DNA of 64,000 nucleotides from G965220205 sp965220205 (GTDB lineage Bacteria > Chloroflexota > Dehalococcoidia > Lucifugimonadales > Australimonadaceae), in the NCBI GenBank assembly GCA_965220205.1, contig OZ244812.1, positions 434,001 to 498,000 on the forward strand, given 5' to 3'. Below are positions 15,227 through 23,038 of this stretch, piece by piece. Positions within the stretch are counted from its first letter, which is position 1, and every line of letters starts with the position of its first letter. A program made the translations under genes and the position numbers. The notes under the pieces are model-generated. The model had not been told where the DNA came from, ran no database searches, and worked only from the letters and a program-made list of their open reading frames with translations.

Positions 15227-16897
15227 TCACAGCATCCGCTGGGACGAGCTCGTGGCGCGGCGGCGAGCGGCGCGGCGGAACGTGGGGGCGTCCGCGAGGC
15301 CGAGGCGCGGGAGGTCGGGGCCGTGGCCGTTCAGCAGGTCCTCGATGGTCGCGATCTGCACGCGCAGGAACTGTCGGTCCGGGAAGCGCTCCGGCACGTA
15401 TACCCCGGCGGCCAAAGCTTCATCGACCATTGGTTTGGTCGGCGGCTCCAAGGTCACGAGCAACCCGAGCTCCGCCTTCTCGCGCTCCATGTCCCCCTTG
15501 AGCGTCGCGATGATGTTCCGCTGCACATGGCCGCTCTTGACCTGCACGAGCACGGTCTTGGCCTTGCCTGACTCGTCGTCGAAGAAGTTGATGTAGCCGT
15601 CGACTCCGGCGTCGGCGCCCTTGCGGCGGTTGTTGCCGGGGCGGGCGTCGACCAAGCCCAGCGCCCAGTACTCGAACTGATAGCGGCCGTCGTGCTGGCT
15701 CTCCGTCGCCAGCGCCCGCGCGCTCGCAACGTCCTGCGGCACGCCCACCACGTCGTACTCCGACAGCTGCGCGCCAAACGTGTCGTGCAGCCGGTACTTC
15801 ATCAGCGAGATGGCGATGTGCGTGATGTCGATGCCGATCCACCGCCGTCCAAGCCGCTCCGCCACGGCGACCGTCGTCCCGCACCCGCAGAACGGGTCGA
15901 GGACGACGTCTCCCTCGTTGCTACTCGCCTGGATGATGCGCTCTAAGAGGGATTCTGGCTTTTGGGTGGGGTAGCCTAGGCGCTCGGACGACGTATTCGG
16001 TATTCTCGGAATGTCGGTCCAAACGTTTTGGAGGGGCTTTCCCCCGGCTTCATCGAGATAGACCTTCAACCCATCCGTACGCGGAGTTCCGTCTCTCTTG
16101 GCGCGTATCTTTCCTTCCGCCCACCACTTTTCCAATTGTTCGAGCTTGTAGCCCCACCCACGGGTCGGGCCGGGCAGTGTGCCCCGCCACTCGAACTTCC
16201 CGGAATTGCTGTCCGGTCTTGGCGCGGTTAGATTCTCGAGTCTGTAGCGCCTTCCGTCGTCATCGACGTTGCGGTATCGACTCAATTGCTGCTCGCCGTA
16301 TCGCTGTTCGCTATCGGGATACTTGTGAAAGCCACGGTTCCAAACCGGCTCGTCGGATTTCGCATAGAACAAGAGGATGTCTGCTACATTCCCATACTTC
16401 CCGGCTGTGTTGTGACTCTCTGTCCTCTGCCAAGTGATTTCATTCCGAAAGTTGCGTGGGCCAAACACCGCGTCCATGAGCAGCTTGAGGTAGTGGCTGG
16501 CGGTGGGGTCGCAGTGGAGGTAGATGCTGCCGGTCGGCTTCAGGACGCGGCGCAGCTCGACCATGCGCTGGGCCATCATCGTGAGATAGGCCATCATGTC
16601 GTTCTGGCCGAGGAAGGAGCGCATCGCCTGTAGGAGGTCCGCCAGGCTCTTCGGCCCGTTGGTCACGACGTCCCGGTAGGCGTACTCCGACTCTATACTC
16701 CAGTGCCAGGTGTCGCCGAAGGCGTACATCTGGGCGGCGGAGCCCTCCCCGCTTGCCTCCTTGAACAGGACGTTGTAGGTGGCGTTAGAGTTGAAGGGCG
16801 GGTCGAGGTAGACGAGATCGACGCTCTCGTCCGGGACGTGCTCCCTGAGGATGTCGAGGTTGTCGCCGAAGTAGAGCTTGTTCTTCCAGTCAGCCAT
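15227..16897 (-). CDS. Fused DNA methyltransferase and Mrr-like restriction endonuclease
   Basis: A 556-residue single-chain restriction-modification protein. Residues 1-380 form a beta-class amino-methyltransferase: motif IV DPPF at 33-36 precedes the SAM motif DPFCGCGTT at about 334, and target-recognition sequence lies between. Residues about 400-520 look like an Mrr/PD-(D/E)xK nuclease: GADAGVDGYINF and VLVQVKSGHV supply the D...QxK pattern. The ATG at 16897 begins directly at the methyltransferase; longer in-frame upstream sequence is low-complexity Arg-rich and not coding. It neighbours a toxin-antitoxin pair and a pepA fragment, consistent with a small acquired defence patch. Recognition site unknown. 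Confidence 0.85.
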   Translation of the reverse strand: MADWKNKLYFGDNLDILREHVPDESVDLVYLDPPFNSNATYNVLFKEASGEGSAAQMYAFGDTWHWSIESEYAYRDVVTNGPKSLADLLQAMRSFLGQNDMMAYLTMMAQRMVELRRVLKPTGSIYLHCDPTASHYLKLLMDAVFGPRNFRNEITWQRTESHNTAGKYGNVADILLFYAKSDEPVWNRGFHKYPDSEQRYGEQQLSRYRNVDDDGRRYRLENLTAPRPDSNSGKFEWRGTLPGPTRGWGYKLEQLEKWWAEGKIRAKRDGTPRTDGLKVYLDEAGGKPLQNVWTDIPRIPNTSSERLGYPTQKPESLLERIIQASSNEGDVVLDPFCGCGTTVAVAERLGRRWIGIDITHIAISLMKYRLHDTFGAQLSEYDVVGVPQDVASARALATESQHDGRYQFEYWALGLVDARPGNNRRKGADAGVDGYINFFDDESGKAKTVLVQVKSGHVQRNIIATLKGDMEREKAELGLLVTLEPPTKPMVDEALAAGVYVPERFPDRQFLRVQIATIEDLLNGHGPDLPRLGLADAPTFRRAARRRATSSSQRML

Positions 16898-16950
16898 GCC
16901 GTCTCCCGGCCGGAGGGCGTGATTGCGGAGCATGGTAGCAGCAGGGCCAA

Positions 16951-17121
16951 CTCGGCGGCAGCGGGCGAGTGTCGCTACGCCTTCGTGGCCAGGTCCTCGA
17001 CGAGCTGCACGAGGGCGCCCGTGGGGACTCCGGTGGCCCCTTTGACCTCGTGGCCGCGCACGCGGCTGGACATGAACGCCCGGCGATATCCAGGTGGGCC
17101 CACTCGACGCCGTCGGTGAAC
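16951..17121 (-). pseudogene. Duplicated 3' end of pepA
   Basis: About 171 bases closely match 18061-18232, the end of the intact leucyl aminopeptidase gene, including the TAG stop. A one-base deletion (GAACGCCCGG versus GAACGTCCCGG) breaks the frame. No upstream pepA sequence is present. The two copies are in direct orientation and enclose the PIN/RHH pair. Confidence 0.85.
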
Positions 17122-17139
17122 GAGCGGCCCGCCGCTTGC

Positions 17140-17550
17140 CTATCCGACTTGGGCCAGCAGTGACAGGAACCGGGGGGCGTTGACGATCCTCGTACCTTGG
17201 TGTTCCCCGATGGGCAGAAGGCGCCTGCGGTCGCCGGTCACGAGGTAGTCGGCGGATGCGGCCGCTGCGCATTCCAGTATCCGGTTGTCGGCGTGGCCGC
17301 CTTCTATCGCGTCTGCGAGCAGTGGGGGATCGATCACAATGGCGCTGTTCCCAAGGGAACTCAGTGCCTGCAGTGAGCGCTCCTCTGTCCAGCCGAACTT
17401 GCGCGTCAGCACGCCGCTCACCTCCTGCAGGATGAAGGGAGACAAGCACAAATCAAACCGGCCACGCATGGCCAGCTCGAGAACCAGACGTTCGTTTCCA
17501 GGGAAGTTCAGCGCCGAGATGATGACGTTTGTGTCGAAGACGACCCTCAT
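17140..17550 (-). CDS. PIN-domain toxin (VapC-like)
   Basis: A 136-residue PIN-domain ribonuclease of the COG1569 type. Acidic site residues are visible at FDTNVIISAL (Asp 6), LQEVSGVL and HADNRILECA, plus a late VTGDRR. Its start overlaps the stop of the RHH gene upstream by four bases, the standard antitoxin-toxin order. It would cleave RNA when not held by the antitoxin. Confidence 0.85.
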   Translation of the reverse strand: MRVVFDTNVIISALNFPGNERLVLELAMRGRFDLCLSPFILQEVSGVLTRKFGWTEERSLQALSSLGNSAIVIDPPLLADAIEGGHADNRILECAAAASADYLVTGDRRRLLPIGEHQGTRIVNAPRFLSLLAQVG

Positions 17551-17804
17551 ACCGGGGAATGGCCGACCTCGGCCCGGTACTCCTCCACCAGACCTGCCAC
17601 GTCCTCGGGGCCAATGCCTTGGCTCCTAGCGGTCTTCTCTCCATAGTGGAGCAGCTGTCTCCACTCGCACTCTTCGATGTAGCGGAGCACCGCGTCACGC
17701 ATGAACTCGCTCCTAGAGCGCCCTAGTTCTCCGATCGCTTCGTCCAAGCGGTCAGCCATCTCCGGCGGGAGCGAGAACGTGACGGTCCTCGTTGTTCGCG
17801 GCAT
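17547..17804 (-). CDS. Ribbon-helix-helix antitoxin
   Basis: An 85-residue RHH (CopG/ParD-like) protein: TRTVTFSLPPEMADRLDEAI forms the ribbon and first helix, SRSEFMRDAVLRYIEE the second. The C-terminal tail would wrap the PIN toxin encoded immediately downstream (four-base overlap). It probably represses the pair's promoter. Confidence 0.87.
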   Translation of the reverse strand: MPRTTRTVTFSLPPEMADRLDEAIGELGRSRSEFMRDAVLRYIEECEWRQLLHYGEKTARSQGIGPEDVAGLVEEYRAEVGHSPV

Positions 17805-17827
17805 ACAATGCTCCCTATTACCGAGTC

Positions 17828-17911
17828 TTACGCAAGATGCTGCGCCAGCGGCGCAATCCTGTCAACCACTTTCGTCCACTCCCGATAGTGCACTGGGTTA
17901 TCGTCTCGCCG
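17828..17911 (-). pseudogene. Possible C-terminal remnant of an unidentified gene
   Basis: About 27 codons before a TAA read HYREWTKVVDRIAPLAQHLA, which looks protein-like, but nothing upstream in this frame is convincing. It lies between the antitoxin and pepA inside the duplicated interval. It may be debris of the inserted segment. The remaining bases to 18060 show nothing. Confidence 0.3.
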
Positions 17912-18084
17912 CTTCGATGGTGATTCCGCTGTTGGCCGCCGTCGCGGCCAGCCTACAGCACCGCGTGGGCGGCGGCATGAGTTGACGGCGTTGTCCCCCG
18001 AGTATTTGCAGAGGGGGTTCACGTTGGGATGAGAAGAGCATCGCCATCCTCGCCGATGACCTCGGCGGCAGCGGGCGAGTGTCG

Positions 18085-19611
18085 CTAACCCCTCGCGGCG
18101 AGGTCCTCGACGAGCTGTACGAGGGTGCGTGTGGGGACTCCGGTGGCCCCTTTGACCTCGTGGCCGCGCACGCGGCTGGACATGAACGTCCCGGCGATAT
18201 CCAGGTGGGCCCACTCGACGCCGTCGGTGAACTCGGCGATGAAGAAGGCGGCGGTGATGCTGCCGGCGGGACGGCCGCCGGTGTTCTTCACGTCCGCGTA
18301 GTCGCTGCGGTTCTGCCGCTTGTACTCCTCGAACATGGGCAGCTGCCACATCTTCTCGCCGGTGACCTTGCTGGCGTCGAGCACGGCGTCGACCATCCGC
18401 TGAGAGGTCCCCATGACGCCGGACGCGACGTGGCCGAGCGCGACAACGATGGCGCCGGTGAGCGTCGCCACGTCGACGACGCGCGTCGCGCCCTTGACCT
18501 GTCTGATGTAGCTGATGGCGTCGGCGAGCACGAGCCGGCCCTCGGCGTCGGTGTTGTCGACCTCGATGGTCTTGCCGCTCATGGCGCGGATGATGTCGCC
18601 GGGGCGCTGGGCCGTGCCGGAGGGCATGTTCTCGACGGCGGGCACGACGCCGAAGACGTTGATCTTGGGCTCGAGCTGGGCGATGGCGTTCATGGCCCCG
18701 ATCACCGCTGCGCCTCCCGACATGTCGCCCTTCATCTCCCACATGCTCGCGGCGGGCTTGATGGAGATGCCGCCCGAGTCGAAGGTGATGCCCTTGCCGA
18801 CCAGGGCGATGTTGTTGTCGGGGTGGTCCGGGTCGCCGAGGTGTTCGAGGATGATGAGCCGGGGCTCGTTGGCGGTGCCCTGCGCGACGGCGAGCATGGC
18901 GCCCATGCCGTGCTCCAGCATGTCCTCGCGTCCGAGGACCGTGACGCCGAGGTTGCGGCGTCCGGCGATCTCGGTCGCGGCTTCGGCCATCTTCGCCGGG
19001 TTTACGACGTTCGCGGGCTCGTTGACGAGGTCGCGGGCGATGAGCACGCTCTCCGCGAGGAGGCAGCCCTTGGCTACGCCCCGCTGGAGCTCCTCGAGAC
19101 GCTGCGGGTCGCGCTCGACGATGGCGAGCTCCTCGACGTCCTTGCCGGAGTCGTCGTCGCCGCTGCGCTTGGAGCGGTAGTTGGCGAACTCGTAGAGCCC
19201 GAGGACGGCCCCTTCGGCGGTCGCCTGCGCGGAGGCCGCGGGGTCGAGTCCGCCGATGCCCGCGCCGTGGGCGATCGTCGCGGCCCGCCTCGCGCCAACC
19301 GCCTTGAGCCGGCGCGCCACGGCGCCCGAGATCTCGCGGACGGTGTCGACGCCGAACCGGTCCCTCTTGCCCAACCCCACGACGATGACGCGTTTCGCGG
19401 GCAGCTTGCCAAAGGTGTGCACGACCGACATCGCGCCTTGCCGCCCCGTGATCTCGCCGTCGGCGATTAGCTCGGATATGTGGCCGTCGAGCGCCTTGTC
19501 CACGGCCCCTGTGCCGCCGCCGGGCGATCGGACGCCTTCGAACAGGTTCACGACGATCGCGTCGGCGTCAACGGCAGCGATGTCTCCCGGGACGGCGGCA
19601 ACTCGAATCAT
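18085..19611 (-). CDS. pepA: Leucyl aminopeptidase (M17)
   Basis: A 508-residue M17 cytosolic aminopeptidase that removes N-terminal residues using two metal ions. The signature NTDAEGRLVLADAISY is present, with VGKGITFDSGGISIKP and the metal-binding GDMSGGAAVIGAM stretch before it. Length is normal for the family. Its 3' end is duplicated 1.1 kb downstream at 16951-17121. The next gene upstream is degV. Confidence 0.95.
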   Translation of the reverse strand: MIRVAAVPGDIAAVDADAIVVNLFEGVRSPGGGTGAVDKALDGHISELIADGEITGRQGAMSVVHTFGKLPAKRVIVVGLGKRDRFGVDTVREISGAVARRLKAVGARRAATIAHGAGIGGLDPAASAQATAEGAVLGLYEFANYRSKRSGDDDSGKDVEELAIVERDPQRLEELQRGVAKGCLLAESVLIARDLVNEPANVVNPAKMAEAATEIAGRRNLGVTVLGREDMLEHGMGAMLAVAQGTANEPRLIILEHLGDPDHPDNNIALVGKGITFDSGGISIKPAASMWEMKGDMSGGAAVIGAMNAIAQLEPKINVFGVVPAVENMPSGTAQRPGDIIRAMSGKTIEVDNTDAEGRLVLADAISYIRQVKGATRVVDVATLTGAIVVALGHVASGVMGTSQRMVDAVLDASKVTGEKMWQLPMFEEYKRQNRSDYADVKNTGGRPAGSITAAFFIAEFTDGVEWAHLDIAGTFMSSRVRGHEVKGATGVPTRTLVQLVEDLAARG

Positions 19612-19694
19612 GTGGCGCCTCGGCTGGGGCTCGTGGCCCGTGCTGTCAGGGGGCGGGGGCGGATGGGGAGCAGGCTATCACAGCGGCGGCCCGC

Positions 19695-20573
19695 TCACGC
19701 CGGGTCAAGCCCGTCGTCAGGCCCGAGCCGGTGGACGGCGCAGCCGACGAGGCCGGGGCCCGTGTGCGCGCCGATGACGGGGGTGAGCTCGGTGACGAAC
19801 AGCTCCACCGGGCGGACCGTTTCCTCGAGCCGCTGGGCGAGCTCGGCGGCTCGCTCGGGGGCCGCGGCGTGGATGACGGCGACTCGCGTCGGCGCGCCCT
19901 CCGCGCTACGCTCGGCGAGCAGCGCGACACGGTCCAGGGCTTTGCGCTCGCTGCGCGGGCGCTCCACCATCCCGATCGTCCCGTTGGTGAGGCGGAGGAC
20001 TGGTCTCACTCCCAGCGCCTTGCCCATCCACATGAGGACCCGCGGGACGCGGCCGCTGCGCCAGACGTACTCGAGCGTTCCGAGGCAGCCGAAGAGCTCG
20101 ACGGACGCTATCCACGCGGGCACGCGGCGGAGGATGTCGTCGGCGTCGGCGTACTTGGCCGCGGCGCGGGCCGCGGCGAGCACGACGAGGCCCTGAGCCG
20201 CGGCCGCGGCCTGTGTATCGACGACCTCGACGCGAGTGGAGCCGAGGGCGCCGGCAGCCTCGTGGGCGGCGGCGCGGGCGGAGTTGTAGGCGGCGCTGAG
20301 ACGGGCGGACAGCGTGAGGCAGACGATCTCGTCGGCGTGCTCGGCGGCCCTGTGGAACGCGTCGATGAAGGCGCCTGGCTGCGGCGCGGACGTCGTGGGC
20401 GGCGTCGGGCTGCTGGCCTGGAGCGCGTAGAAGGCGTCCGGAGCGATGTCAACGCCGTCGTGATAGACCCGGCCGTCGTGACGAATCTGCATCGGGACGA
20501 CGTACAGCGGAAGGTCCCGGACGAGGTCCGGCGGCAGCGAGGCGTTGCTATCGGTGACGATGGCGAGGGTCAT
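19695..20573 (-). CDS. DegV-family fatty-acid-binding protein
   Basis: A 292-residue DegV protein; the family binds fatty acids and, in Firmicutes, works with FakA kinase. The N-terminus AIVTDSNASLPPDL and the DGVDIAPDAFYALQ stretch are characteristic, as are SARLSAAYNSARAAA and VRPVLRLTNGTIG. No fakA homologue is in the window. A TATAAT lies 30 bases upstream of the start. Confidence 0.88.
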   Translation of the reverse strand: MTLAIVTDSNASLPPDLVRDLPLYVVPMQIRHDGRVYHDGVDIAPDAFYALQASSPTPPTTSAPQPGAFIDAFHRAAEHADEIVCLTLSARLSAAYNSARAAAHEAAGALGSTRVEVVDTQAAAAAQGLVVLAAARAAAKYADADDILRRVPAWIASVELFGCLGTLEYVWRSGRVPRVLMWMGKALGVRPVLRLTNGTIGMVERPRSERKALDRVALLAERSAEGAPTRVAVIHAAAPERAAELAQRLEETVRPVELFVTELTPVIGAHTGPGLVGCAVHRLGPDDGLDPA

Positions 20574-20602
20574 GGGTAAGGCGATGGTCTCGTGGGGGCC
20601 GC

Positions 20603-20608
20603 ATTATA
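20603..20608 (-). promoter_or_regulatory. Likely -10 element for degV
   Basis: TATAAT on the reverse strand, preceded by GTAC, 30 bases upstream of the degV start in an otherwise GC-rich gap. No good -35 is seen at standard spacing. Confidence 0.45.
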
Positions 20609-20713
20609 GTACCCGCCGGCCAAGGCGCGCCGGGCCGATTCTATGCCGGGTCGATGGCGAGGACAGGCTCGGCCGCATGGCGGCGCCAATGCGGGTGGGC
20701 CGGGTTAGACGCG

Positions 20714-20980
20714 CTATGAGAGAGCGCTGAGCGCGAGGTTGCGTATGATGAACAGCCCGAAGATGGCGATCATCGGGGTGATGTCGAGCGTGCCGCCGAT
20801 GGGACGGATGTAGCGGCGGAGCGGCGCGAGGAGGGGCTCGGTGATCTGTGTGAAGGCCCGATGAATCTGGAGCAGGACCGGACTCCTGAGTCCGGCGATG
20901 AACAGCCAAGAGATGATGGCCTGCCCGATGAACGCAACGAGGAAGGCCGTGAAAATGAAGTTGATAATGGACGCAATCAT
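20714..20980 (-). CDS. YggT-family membrane protein
   Basis: An 88-residue protein with two hydrophobic helices (NFIFTAFLVAFIGQAIISWL and PMIAIFGLFIIRNLALSAL) separated by FTQITEPLLAPLRRYIRP, the YggT signature. Such proteins often sit beside proC and division genes. It overlaps the proC stop by four bases (ATGA), so the pair is coupled. Function of the family is unclear; a membrane role near division is known for some. Confidence 0.9.
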   Translation of the reverse strand: MIASIINFIFTAFLVAFIGQAIISWLFIAGLRSPVLLQIHRAFTQITEPLLAPLRRYIRPIGGTLDITPMIAIFGLFIIRNLALSALS

Positions 20981-21792
20981 CCGTTGCTCCCCAATTCGCG
21001 CGCTCGCCGGTGTGCGGCGGCGACTGCTTCGAGCACTGTTGCCCGCATCCCGCCTCGTTCGAGCGCCATCAGCCCCGCCGCGGTCGTGCCGCCCGGCGAG
21101 GTCACGGTCTCGCGGAGGAGCGCCGGGTGCTCGCCGGTCTCCTGGGCGAGACGGGCGCTGCCTGTGACCGTGTCCACCGCGAGCGCCCGAGCCATGTCGC
21201 GGGGCATCCCGAGGTAGACGCCCGCCTCGATGAGGGCCTCGATGAACGCGAAGACGTAGGCCGGGCCGCTGCCGGAGAGGGCGGTCGCCATGTCGATATA
21301 GCTCTCGTCCGCGACGCGCCACTCGCGTCCGAGGACGGCGAGGAGGCTCGCCGCGGCGCTCAAGGCGTCGTCGCTGACTGTGGCGGTCGCGGTCCAGACG
21401 GATACGCCGGCGCCGATCTGGGCCGGCGTGTTCGGCATCACGCGCACGACGTCGGGGTGACCGAGGCCGTCGGCGATGCGCCGGATGGGCATGCCGGCGA
21501 TGATCGAGAGCACCGTCTGTCCGCTGCCGAGCTCGCCGTGAAGCTCCTCAGCGGCGTGGCCGAAGTGCTGGGGCTTGACCGCAAGGACGACGAGCTCCTT
21601 GCCTCGCGCCGCTTCCGAGTTGCGCGGCGTTGTCGCGACTTGGTAGGCGTTGGCGATGTAGGCGCGGCGCTCGTCGATAGGCTCGGCGACGCACACGTTC
21701 GCGGCGTCGGCAACGCCTGCCGCAAGCGCGCGGCTCAGCATGGCCTCGGCCATGACTCCGCCGCCGATGAACGCCGTCGATGCCGTCCTCAA
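20977..21792 (-). CDS. proC: Pyrroline-5-carboxylate reductase
   Basis: A 271-residue enzyme for the last step of proline synthesis, using NAD(P)H. The Rossmann loop is FIGGGVMAEAML, followed by VLAVKPQ, VRVMPNTPAQIGAG and the C-terminal signature LSGSGPAYVFAFIEAL with TVTGSARLAQETGEHPALLR. Length is standard. It is first in an operon with yggT. Confidence 0.95.
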   Translation of the reverse strand: MRTASTAFIGGGVMAEAMLSRALAAGVADAANVCVAEPIDERRAYIANAYQVATTPRNSEAARGKELVVLAVKPQHFGHAAEELHGELGSGQTVLSIIAGMPIRRIADGLGHPDVVRVMPNTPAQIGAGVSVWTATATVSDDALSAAASLLAVLGREWRVADESYIDMATALSGSGPAYVFAFIEALIEAGVYLGMPRDMARALAVDTVTGSARLAQETGEHPALLRETVTSPGGTTAAGLMALERGGMRATVLEAVAAAHRRARELGSNG

Positions 21793-21956
21793 GGAGGGTC
21801 CCTTTCCCGCGGCGCCTAGCCCGTGGCGCCTCTTCTCGATGGCGTAGCCGGCCGCCGTCTACGCTGGGGCCTCAGTATAGCATCGAGGCGTTCGGGCTTC
21901 GGGGCTAGAGGGAGGGGAGGACAAGAAGGCAGGCAACGGGGGAAGTCCTGCGGCGC

Positions 21957-21962
21957 TATCAT
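21957..21962 (+). promoter_or_regulatory. Likely -10 element for the first CECC protein
   Basis: TATCAT 28 bases before the ATG at 21991. The same hexamer stands at the same distance before the paralogue at 22808, so it is probably functional. Confidence 0.45.
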
Positions 21963-21990
21963 CGCCGCCAGACCATCGAAGGGAGCCGTC

Positions 21991-22236
21991 ATGGCTACGT
22001 ACCACGAGCGCTATTTGAATCAGCAAACTCCCATCACCATAGCTGAGCCCGTCTTCGACTACTGGCACGACACGGAACGCAGGACGGACGGCAGCGCCAA
22101 GATTCTCTATCTCGTGCTCTGCGAATGCTGCGAGGTGGTCTTCCCCAGCGGCCGCAAGCGCAATGGGTGGATCCGGTGCGCTCGGTGTGTGAGGAGGGGC
22201 TGCCAACCCAACATACGCAAGTGCGTAACGCCCTAA
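21991..22236 (+). CDS. Small zinc-motif protein, CECC family, copy 1
   Basis: An 81-residue protein with a CECC-VVFPSG block near residue 45 and a second Cys pair CARC about 15 residues on, which together could bind one zinc. The N-terminal half carries FDYWHDTERRT. A paralogue at 22808-23038 shares the CECC-VVFPSG core, the YW...RRT motif, an identical -10 hexamer position, and an overlap of its stop with the end of an RCC1-type gene on the other strand. The family is not known to me. Confidence 0.65.
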   Translation: MATYHERYLNQQTPITIAEPVFDYWHDTERRTDGSAKILYLVLCECCEVVFPSGRKRNGWIRCARCVRRGCQPNIRKCVTP

Positions 22237-22314
22237 CCCGGCTCGTCCACTCGCCCGACGGCAAACCGCCCCTCCGGCGGCGACGCTTGGCCCTCCATAT
22301 CACGCCCCCAGCAG
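22233..22314 (-). pseudogene. Fragment of an RCC1-repeat gene 3' end
   Basis: The reverse strand reads CWGRDMEGQASPPEGRFAV, almost the last 20 residues of the RCC1 protein encoded at 23035-24570, and ends at a TAG that overlaps the CECC-protein stop exactly as in the intact pair. Sequence beyond 22314 is unrelated. It marks a duplication of the CECC gene plus the adjoining RCC1 end. Confidence 0.75.
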
Positions 22315-22377
22315 CGAGAGGGAGACGGAAGGGTCGTGGCGGCCCGTCGGACCAAGTCCTCGAAGCACATGGGGCGG

Positions 22378-22710
22378 CTATGACCAATAGTCGTGGACGC
22401 GCTGAAGCTCTTGCAACCAATAACGGAAGTCTTCGTTTCCGTTGTGCAAACGCAGGTCTTTGGCGAGACCGAAGAAACCCGAGCCCGGCAAGTTCTCCTC
22501 TTTCCGAATCACGACCGCCGACAGAAGCGGCCTCCCAGCTTGGTGTTCAGCCGTGCTGATATCCCCCAGGATGCGAGCAATGCGCTCGCGGTCTCCGGGC
22601 GAGCCCATACTCAGACTCGCCAGCGGAGCTATCTCAGAGTAATAGGTGATGCCTCTGCTCTTGGCGACTTCGCGGAGTTTGTCATAGATAGCCTCTGCGT
22701 CTGCGTCCAT
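22378..22710 (-). CDS. Hypothetical protein (110 aa)
   Basis: A 110-residue soluble protein starting MDADAEAIYDKLREVAKSRG, with the stretches RIARILGDISTAEHQAGRPLL, LLSAVVIRKE and PGSGFFGLAKDL. The last two look like a conserved strand and loop. ATG 22710 follows a GAGGGG. I have a weak impression that similar proteins occur beside restriction or defence genes, but I cannot name a family. It lies between the two copies of the CECC/RCC1 duplication. Confidence 0.6.
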   Translation of the reverse strand: MDADAEAIYDKLREVAKSRGITYYSEIAPLASLSMGSPGDRERIARILGDISTAEHQAGRPLLSAVVIRKEENLPGSGFFGLAKDLRLHNGNEDFRYWLQELQRVHDYWS

Positions 22711-22774
22711 TTCGACCCCTCTTCCTGACCAGCAAGATCGACGCTCGCCCTCAGCTCGCATTCCCCGCCGCTGC

Positions 22775-22780
22775 TATCAT
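22775..22780 (+). promoter_or_regulatory. Likely -10 element for the second CECC protein
   Basis: TATCAT 27 bases before ATG 22808, matching the copy at 21957. Confidence 0.4.
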
Positions 22781-22807
22781 CAATCCCTGTAAGTGAGGGG
22801 AGGCTCT

Positions 22808-23038
22808 ATGCCTATAACCTGGAATATCACCATAGACGACGATGTGATGAAGTATTGGGTCACGACAGGGCGCAGAACGAAGGAGACCCGCATCAGCCAT
22901 CTGCTCCGCTGTGAATGTTGCAAGGTGGTCTTCCCCAGCGGTGACTCAAAGGCTACCCGAATCAAGAAGAGCGGTCATGTTCGCTGCGCCCTGTGCAGGC
23001 CGAAATGGAGTGCAGGGAAACCCTGCCTCCATCCCTAA
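22808..23038 (+). CDS. Small zinc-motif protein, CECC family, copy 2
   Basis: A 76-residue paralogue of 21991-22236 with CECCKVVFPSG and a following CALC pair, and the YW...RRT motif in the N-terminal half. The ATG at 22808 is chosen because AGGGGAGG lies four bases before it; an upstream GTG would include that ribosome site in the coding region. Its stop overlaps the convergent RCC1 gene's stop (CTAA). Confidence 0.65.
   Translation: MPITWNITIDDDVMKYWVTTGRRTKETRISHLLRCECCKVVFPSGDSKATRIKKSGHVRCALCRPKWSAGKPCLHP

Noticed and set aside
15227..17449. A 740-residue version of the methyltransferase-nuclease
   Set aside because: The extra 184 residues run through the pepA remnant and PIN gene and are Arg-rich; the methyltransferase begins at 16897.
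20714..21322. A 202-residue version of the YggT gene
   Set aside because: The upstream part is an out-of-frame reading of proC; the real start is the ATG at 20980 in the ATGA overlap.
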